Below are positions 4,762 to 8,084 of a stretch of DNA of 8,084 nucleotides, piece after piece (the first letter of the stretch is position 1; every line of letters begins with the position of its first letter). The stretch is from JBDSKH01 sp050245915 (GTDB lineage Bacteria; Actinomycetota; Actinomycetes; Actinomycetales; Microbacteriaceae): contig JBFWWZ010000076.1 of the NCBI GenBank assembly GCA_050245915.1, positions 1 through 8,084 on the forward strand. Direction: 5' to 3'. The position numbers were made by a program, and so were the translations under genes. A model generated the notes under the pieces. The model was given only the letters and a program-made list of their open reading frames with translations. It was not told where the DNA came from and did not search any database.

Positions 4762-6078
4762 TCAGTCGCCGCGCAGGATCGCGCGGATCTTCTCGAGGCG
4801 CGCCGCCACATCCCGTTCGTTGCCGTTCGCGGTCGGCGAGTAGTACTCAATGCCCCGGAGGGCGTCGGGCAGGTACTGCTGGGTCGCGACGCCGAACTCC
4901 GCATCGTGCGCGTACACATAGCCCGTGCCGTGCCCGAGCCGCTTCGCGCCGGGGTAGTGGGCGTCGCGCAGGTGCGCCGGGACCCGCCCGATCCTGCCCG
5001 CCCGCACATCGGCGATCGCCGCGTCGAGCGCCGTGTACGACGCGTTCGACTTCGGCGCGGTCGCCAGGTAGGTCACCGCCTCGGCCAGCAGGATGCGGCC
5101 CTCCGGCATCCCGATCAGCGCGACCCCCTGCGCCGCGGCCACGGCGATCGGCAGCGCCTGCGGGTCGGCCATGCCGATGTCTTCTGCCGCGGAGATCATC
5201 ACCCGGCGTGCGATGAACCGCGGATCCTCCCCCGCCTCGATCATCCGCGCGAGGTAGTGCAGCGCGGCATCAACGTCGGAGCCGCGGATCGACTTGATGA
5301 ACGCGCTGATGACGTCGTAGTGCTCGTCACCCTGCCGGTCGTAGCGCAGCAGCGCCCGGTCGACGGTCGCAGCGACGATGTCGGCGGTGACGACGCCGTC
5401 CGTCTCGGCGGCAGCCGACGCGGCGGCCTCGAGGGCGGTCAGCGCACGCCGCGCGTCGCCCGAGGCGAGGCGGATCAGGGCCGCCCGCGCGTCATCCTGA
5501 ACCTCGACCGCCCCGTTCAGCCCGCGCACGTCGGAGACCGCCCGGTCGATCAGCAGTCCCAGCTCATCGTCGCCGAGCGGCTCCAGCGTGAGCAGCAGCG
5601 ACCGGGACAGCAGCGGCGCCACGACGGAGAACGACGGGTTCTCGGTGGTCGCGGCGACCAGGATCACCCAGCCGTTCTCGACCCCGGGCAGCAGCGCGTC
5701 CTGCTGAGCCTTCGTGAAGCGATGGATCTCGTCGAGGAAGAGCACGGTCGAGACGCCATACAGGTCGCGATCGGCGTGCGCCTTCTCCATGACCTCGCGC
5801 ACGTCTTTGACACCGGCGGTGACAGCCGACAGCTCGACGAACCGGCGACCGGACGTGTGCGCGATCGCCTGCGCGAGCGTGGTCTTGCCCGTTCCGGGAG
5901 GCCCCCACAGGATGACCGACACCGACCCGCTCTCACCGGAGGCATCCTCGGCCAGCTTGACGATCGGGGACCCCGGGGTGAGCAGATGCTGCTGACCGGC
6001 CACCTCGTCGAGGGATGTCGGACGCATGCGGACGGCGAGCGGCGTCGAGCCGGTGCGGAGTCCCTGCTGCGCGGCCAT
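4762..6078 (-). CDS. rarA: Replication-associated recombination protein A (RarA/MgsA), AAA+ ATPase
   Basis: This complete 438-residue protein has the usual family length. It has Walker A GPPGTGKT (residues 59-66), Walker B VLFLDEIHR (112-120, D116/E117), sensor 1 ATTENPS (143-149), arginine finger region LLSRS (R159) and sensor 2 GDARRAL (207-213). The C-terminal tetramerisation part follows, with YDVISAFIKSIRGSDVDAAL (254-273) and EDPRFIARRVMISAAEDIGM (284-303). The N-terminal RMRPTSLDEVAGQQHLL is typical of clamp-loader-like ATPases. RarA acts in the cytoplasm at stalled replication forks and interacts with SSB and DNA ends. A UBA/WHIP domain like that of the eukaryotic WRNIP1 is not expected or seen. 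The ATG at 6078 has no Shine-Dalgarno. A TACTGT box 6 nt before it suggests a leaderless transcript. The gene is divergent from the cyclophilin gene. Confidence 0.96.
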   Translation of the reverse strand: MAAQQGLRTGSTPLAVRMRPTSLDEVAGQQHLLTPGSPIVKLAEDASGESGSVSVILWGPPGTGKTTLAQAIAHTSGRRFVELSAVTAGVKDVREVMEKAHADRDLYGVSTVLFLDEIHRFTKAQQDALLPGVENGWVILVAATTENPSFSVVAPLLSRSLLLTLEPLGDDELGLLIDRAVSDVRGLNGAVEVQDDARAALIRLASGDARRALTALEAAASAAAETDGVVTADIVAATVDRALLRYDRQGDEHYDVISAFIKSIRGSDVDAALHYLARMIEAGEDPRFIARRVMISAAEDIGMADPQALPIAVAAAQGVALIGMPEGRILLAEAVTYLATAPKSNASYTALDAAIADVRAGRIGRVPAHLRDAHYPGAKRLGHGTGYVYAHDAEFGVATQQYLPDALRGIEYYSPTANGNERDVAARLEKIRAILRGD

Positions 6079-6084
6079 GCATTC

Positions 6085-6090
6085 ACAGTA
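6085..6090 (-). promoter_or_regulatory. -10 box for leaderless rarA transcription
   Basis: TACTGT on the minus strand is separated from ATG 6078 by exactly 6 nt (GAATGC). Transcription would start at or next to the A of the ATG. There is no purine-rich ribosome site upstream. No convincing -35 is visible. Confidence 0.5.
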
Positions 6091-6133
6091 GCCGCGGCCC
6101 GCGACAGGATTTCTCCCGCTCAGAACCCGTCTG

Positions 6134-6139
6134 TAGTGT
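6134..6139 (+). promoter_or_regulatory. -10 box for leaderless cyclophilin transcription
   Basis: TAGTGT is separated from GTG 6146 by exactly 6 nt (GCCTAC), so the mRNA would begin at or next to the start codon. No Shine-Dalgarno is present. TTCTCC at 6111-6116 is at a suitable -35 distance (17 nt) but is a poor match. Confidence 0.5.
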
Positions 6140-6145
6140 GCCTAC

Positions 6146-6940
6146 GTGGCATCCAGCAGGCAGCAGCGTGATCAGCGCGAGGCGCGTGAACGACTCCAGC
6201 GGTACCAGGCCCGTCAGCAGGTGCATGCGCACCAGAACACGCGCCGCCTCCGCGACAACGTCATCGCGGTCGCGGGCGTCGTGCTGATCGCCGGACTGGC
6301 GGCGGCCACCCAGATCTTCTACTTCAGCGCGGGTCCGGGCGCCCCCACCCCCGCACCGTCGGCCTCCGCGTCCGACGCGCCCGCCGGCACCAACGTCGGC
6401 GCCCCCGACCCCACCCTCTCCGAGTACCGCGCCTGGACCGGCGAGCTGGTGCTGAACGACGACATCACCCTCGGCATCGAACTCGATGGCCTCAAAGCAC
6501 CGCAGGCGACCGCCGGCTTCGTCCGGGACGCCGAAGACGGATACTTCGAAGGCAAGACCTGCCACCGGCTCGCCGACAGCGACGGCTTCGCGTTCCTGCA
6601 GTGCGGCTCGCTCGACGGAACGGGTGCGGGCGACCCCGGCTACTCGTTCGGTCCGATCGAGAACGCGCCCGCCGACAACATCTACCCGGCAGGCACCATC
6701 GCCATGGCCCGCGCCGGCAACGACGCGTACAGCAACGGGCACCAGTTCTTCATCGTCACGGCCGACACCACGCTGGGCGCGGATTCGGCCGGCGGGTACA
6801 CGATCGTCGGTCACGTGACCAGCGGGCTGCAGGACCTGATCGACGAGGTCACCTCGCAGGGCATCGCCGAGGTCGGCTCCGACGGCCTCACCGGGACGCC
6901 CGTCGTGCCGACCACCATCACCAAGGTGACGCTGCAGTAA
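6146..6940 (+). CDS. Membrane-anchored cyclophilin-type peptidyl-prolyl cis-trans isomerase
   Basis: This complete 264-residue protein starts with GTG and is apparently leaderless. Residues 1-37 are a basic, Gln/Arg-rich cytoplasmic segment with helical, coiled-coil-like character. Residues 39-60 form one membrane helix (VIAVAGVVLIAGLAAATQIFYF). A Pro/Ala/Ser-rich linker (about 62-90) leads to a cyclophilin domain (about 95-264). Active-site features are H140-R141 (CHRL), Q152 (FLQCG), M187-A-R-A-G-N and QFFIVTAD (200-207). R141 corresponds to the catalytic arginine of cyclophilins. C139 and C153 flank the active site, as in the actinobacterial CHRL...LQCG subgroup, and could form a disulfide outside the membrane. 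The predicted role is folding of secreted or envelope proteins. Topology (N inside, enzyme outside) is inferred from charge. No lipobox is seen. It is followed 34 nt later by the DUF349 gene on the same strand. Confidence 0.93.
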   Translation: MASSRQQRDQREARERLQRYQARQQVHAHQNTRRLRDNVIAVAGVVLIAGLAAATQIFYFSAGPGAPTPAPSASASDAPAGTNVGAPDPTLSEYRAWTGELVLNDDITLGIELDGLKAPQATAGFVRDAEDGYFEGKTCHRLADSDGFAFLQCGSLDGTGAGDPGYSFGPIENAPADNIYPAGTIAMARAGNDAYSNGHQFFIVTADTTLGADSAGGYTIVGHVTSGLQDLIDEVTSQGIAEVGSDGLTGTPVVPTTITKVTLQ

Positions 6941-6942
6941 CC

Positions 6943-6955
6943 CGGCCCCTGGCCG
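6943..6955 (+). terminator. Small hairpin after the cyclophilin gene
   Basis: CGGCC (6943-6947), a 3-nt loop CCT and GGCCG (6951-6955) form a 5-bp GC stem 2 nt after the stop. It is short and lacks a U-tract. It may be a weak attenuator or only chance in GC-rich DNA. Confidence 0.25.
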
Positions 6956-6960
6956 TGCAA

Positions 6961-6966
6961 TAGGCT
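6961..6966 (+). promoter_or_regulatory. Predicted -10 box of the DUF349 gene
   Basis: TAGGCT fits TAnnnT and lies 8 nt before GTG 6975. Transcription would start at or within 1-2 nt of the start codon. No good ribosome site exists, so a leaderless or nearly leaderless mRNA is likely. The DUF349 gene may therefore be expressed separately from the cyclophilin gene although both are on the same strand. Confidence 0.45.
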
Positions 6967-6974
6967 GACATCTC

Positions 6975-8084
6975 GTGGCGACCAACGAAGAGGCACCGTG
7001 GGGCCGCGTCGGCGATGACGGCACTGTCTATGTGCGCGAAGCCGACGGCGAGCGGGCGGTCGGGCAGTACCCGGATGCCACCCCGGAAGAGGCGCTGGCC
7101 TATTACGGGCGCAAGTTCGCCGAGTTGGCCGGACAGGTCGGCCTGCTCGAGCAGCGGGTGCGCGGCGGTGCACCCGCCCAGGATGTCGCCAAGGCGATCG
7201 CGCACCTGCGCGAATCGGTGGCAGGCGCCAACGCCGTCGGCGACCTGGCGGGACTGACCGCACGCCTCGAGAAGCTCGGCGACAGCGTCGGCGAACTCAC
7301 CGAGAAGCAGTCCGCCGAGGCGAAAGCCGCCAGCGCCGAAGCACTCGCCGAACGCGAGAAACTCGTGGCCGAGGCCGAAGCGCTCGCCGCCCAGGATCCG
7401 GCGAAGGCGCAATGGAAGCAGGTCACCGCGCAGCTCGACTCGCTGTTCGCCCGCTGGCAGACCGCCCAGAAAGACGGCCCGCGCCTGTCGAAGAACGACA
7501 GCAACGAACTCTGGAAGCGATTCCGCACCGCGCGTACCACCATCGAAAGCCACCGCAAGGCGTTCTTCGCCGAGCTCGACGGCGTCCACAAAGAGGCGCG
7601 CAGCCGCAAACAAGAGCTGGTGGAGCGCGCGGAGGCGCTCGCCTCGAAAGGCACCGCAGCCATCCCGGACTACCGCCGACTGCTCGACGAGTGGAAGCTC
7701 GCGGGTCGCGCCGGCAAACGCGCCGACGACGCCCTGTGGGAGAAGTTCAAAGCCGCCGGCGACGTGCTCTACTCGGCCAAAGCCGAGCTCGACGCCAAAG
7801 AGAACGAGGAGTTCTCCGGCAACCTCACCGAGAAGCTGGCCCTGCTCGACGAGGCCGAGAAGATCCTCTCCGAGACCGATCGTGAGAAGGCGAAGTCGAC
7901 CCTGCTCGGGATCCAGCGTCGCTGGGACGCGATCGGCAAAGTCCCGCGGGATGCGATCCGCACCGTCGAAGACCGGCTCCGCAAAGTCGAGGCGCACGTC
8001 CGCAAACTCGACGAAGACCACTGGAACAAGAGCGACCCCGAGAAGCAGGCGCGTTCGCAGGGGTTCGCGGCACAGCTCGAAGCC
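6975..8084 (+). CDS. DUF349 repeat coiled-coil protein, N-terminal 370 residues (open at the right edge)
   Basis: The frame is open from GTG 6975 to the last base, giving 370 codons without a stop. Actinobacterial relatives are about 400-450 residues from memory, so only the C-terminal end should be missing. Residues 1-45 form a small N-terminal region (PWGRVGDDGTVYVREADGERAVGQYP) typical of the actinobacterial proteins. A helical, Ala/Glu-rich coiled-coil stretch (about 46-140) follows, then three DUF349-like helical repeats marked by spaced tryptophans: about 126-202 (W147, W161, W180 with ELWKRFR), about 212-276 (W240, ALWEKF W255) and about 286-350 (IQRRW W317). The protein is rich in K, E and A and has no signal peptide, membrane segment or catalytic motif, so it is probably a soluble rod-like cytoplasmic protein. 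The molecular function of DUF349 is not established to my knowledge. Its neighbour is a cyclophilin gene with an intergenic gap of 34 nt. Confidence 0.9.
   Translation, partial: MATNEEAPWGRVGDDGTVYVREADGERAVGQYPDATPEEALAYYGRKFAELAGQVGLLEQRVRGGAPAQDVAKAIAHLRESVAGANAVGDLAGLTARLEKLGDSVGELTEKQSAEAKAASAEALAEREKLVAEAEALAAQDPAKAQWKQVTAQLDSLFARWQTAQKDGPRLSKNDSNELWKRFRTARTTIESHRKAFFAELDGVHKEARSRKQELVERAEALASKGTAAIPDYRRLLDEWKLAGRAGKRADDALWEKFKAAGDVLYSAKAELDAKENEEFSGNLTEKLALLDEAEKILSETDREKAKSTLLGIQRRWDAIGKVPRDAIRTVEDRLRKVEAHVRKLDEDHWNKSDPEKQARSQGFAAQLEA

Noticed and set aside
4684..6171. A 495-codon plus-strand open frame antisense to rarA
   Set aside because: Arg/Asp/Gly-rich translation without motifs, lying opposite a full set of AAA+ motifs. 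It also runs through the divergent promoter region.
6222..6233. GTGCATGCGCAC near-palindrome resembling the rpsD-region motif
   Set aside because: It lies inside the cyclophilin coding sequence in the Gln/Arg/His-rich segment and is explained by codon choice. It does not contain ACGTGC.
6083..7024. A 313-codon minus-strand open frame opposite the cyclophilin gene
   Set aside because: Gly/Val/Arg-rich complement shadow. The plus strand has a clear cyclophilin domain with catalytic residues.
6918..8021. A 367-codon minus-strand open frame opposite the DUF349 gene
   Set aside because: The translation is a Leu/Gly/Phe-rich mirror of the K/E/A-rich coiled-coil on the plus strand, which keeps an open frame to the window edge with DUF349 hallmarks.
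1..8084. CRISPR array, phage, IS element, toxin-antitoxin or defence genes
   Set aside because: No regularly spaced repeats, transposase or integrase motifs, terminal inverted repeats with target duplications, or short paired toxin-antitoxin frames were seen. All eight genes fit a conserved housekeeping locus.

Overview
The window is high-GC DNA of a chromosomal, housekeeping type. It most likely comes from an actinobacterium of the family Microbacteriaceae, possibly Microbacterium. The evidence is the strong G/C bias at third codon positions, five non-ATG starts among eight genes (four GTG, one TTG), promoter -10 boxes of the TAnnnT type placed directly before start codons, and the gene order rarA - rpsD - small membrane protein - alaS - ruvX - mltG. 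The genus is my inference from protein character, not from a search.

Left part (1-4670, minus strand). Reading right to left on the minus strand, the order is rpsD (ribosomal protein S4), a 65-residue single-pass membrane protein of unknown function, alaS (alanyl-tRNA synthetase, TTG start), ruvX/yqgF (RNase H-fold Holliday-junction resolvase / rRNA-processing nuclease) and the 5' end of an mltG-like gene (endolytic murein transglycosylase), which runs off the left edge. alaS, ruvX and mltG are separated by only 2-3 nt and are almost certainly cotranscribed. A strong perfect 14-bp hairpin and a REP-like repeat lie between rpsD and the small gene, so rpsD is probably partly uncoupled from the genes after it.

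Middle (4520-6145). The region upstream of rpsD has a -10 box, a leader of about 140 nt with inverted repeats, and an unusual cluster of ACGTGC/GCACGT palindromes reaching to the stop codon of rarA. rarA (AAA+ replication-associated recombination ATPase) is also on the minus strand. It is divergent from a membrane-anchored cyclophilin on the plus strand. Both divergent genes appear to have leaderless promoters, with the -10 box exactly 6 nt before the start codon.

Right part (6146-8084, plus strand). The extracytoplasmic cyclophilin-type peptidyl-prolyl isomerase is followed by a DUF349 coiled-coil protein. The DUF349 gene is open to the right edge and also starts just after a TAnnnT box.

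I see no phage, IS, CRISPR, toxin-antitoxin, secondary-metabolite or defence genes, and no tRNA or rRNA. No obviously new multi-gene system is present. The points most worth a second look are non-coding: the palindrome cluster and leader of rpsD, the REP-like element, and the paired leaderless promoters. The small membrane protein beside alaS and the DUF349 protein are the two genes of unknown function.
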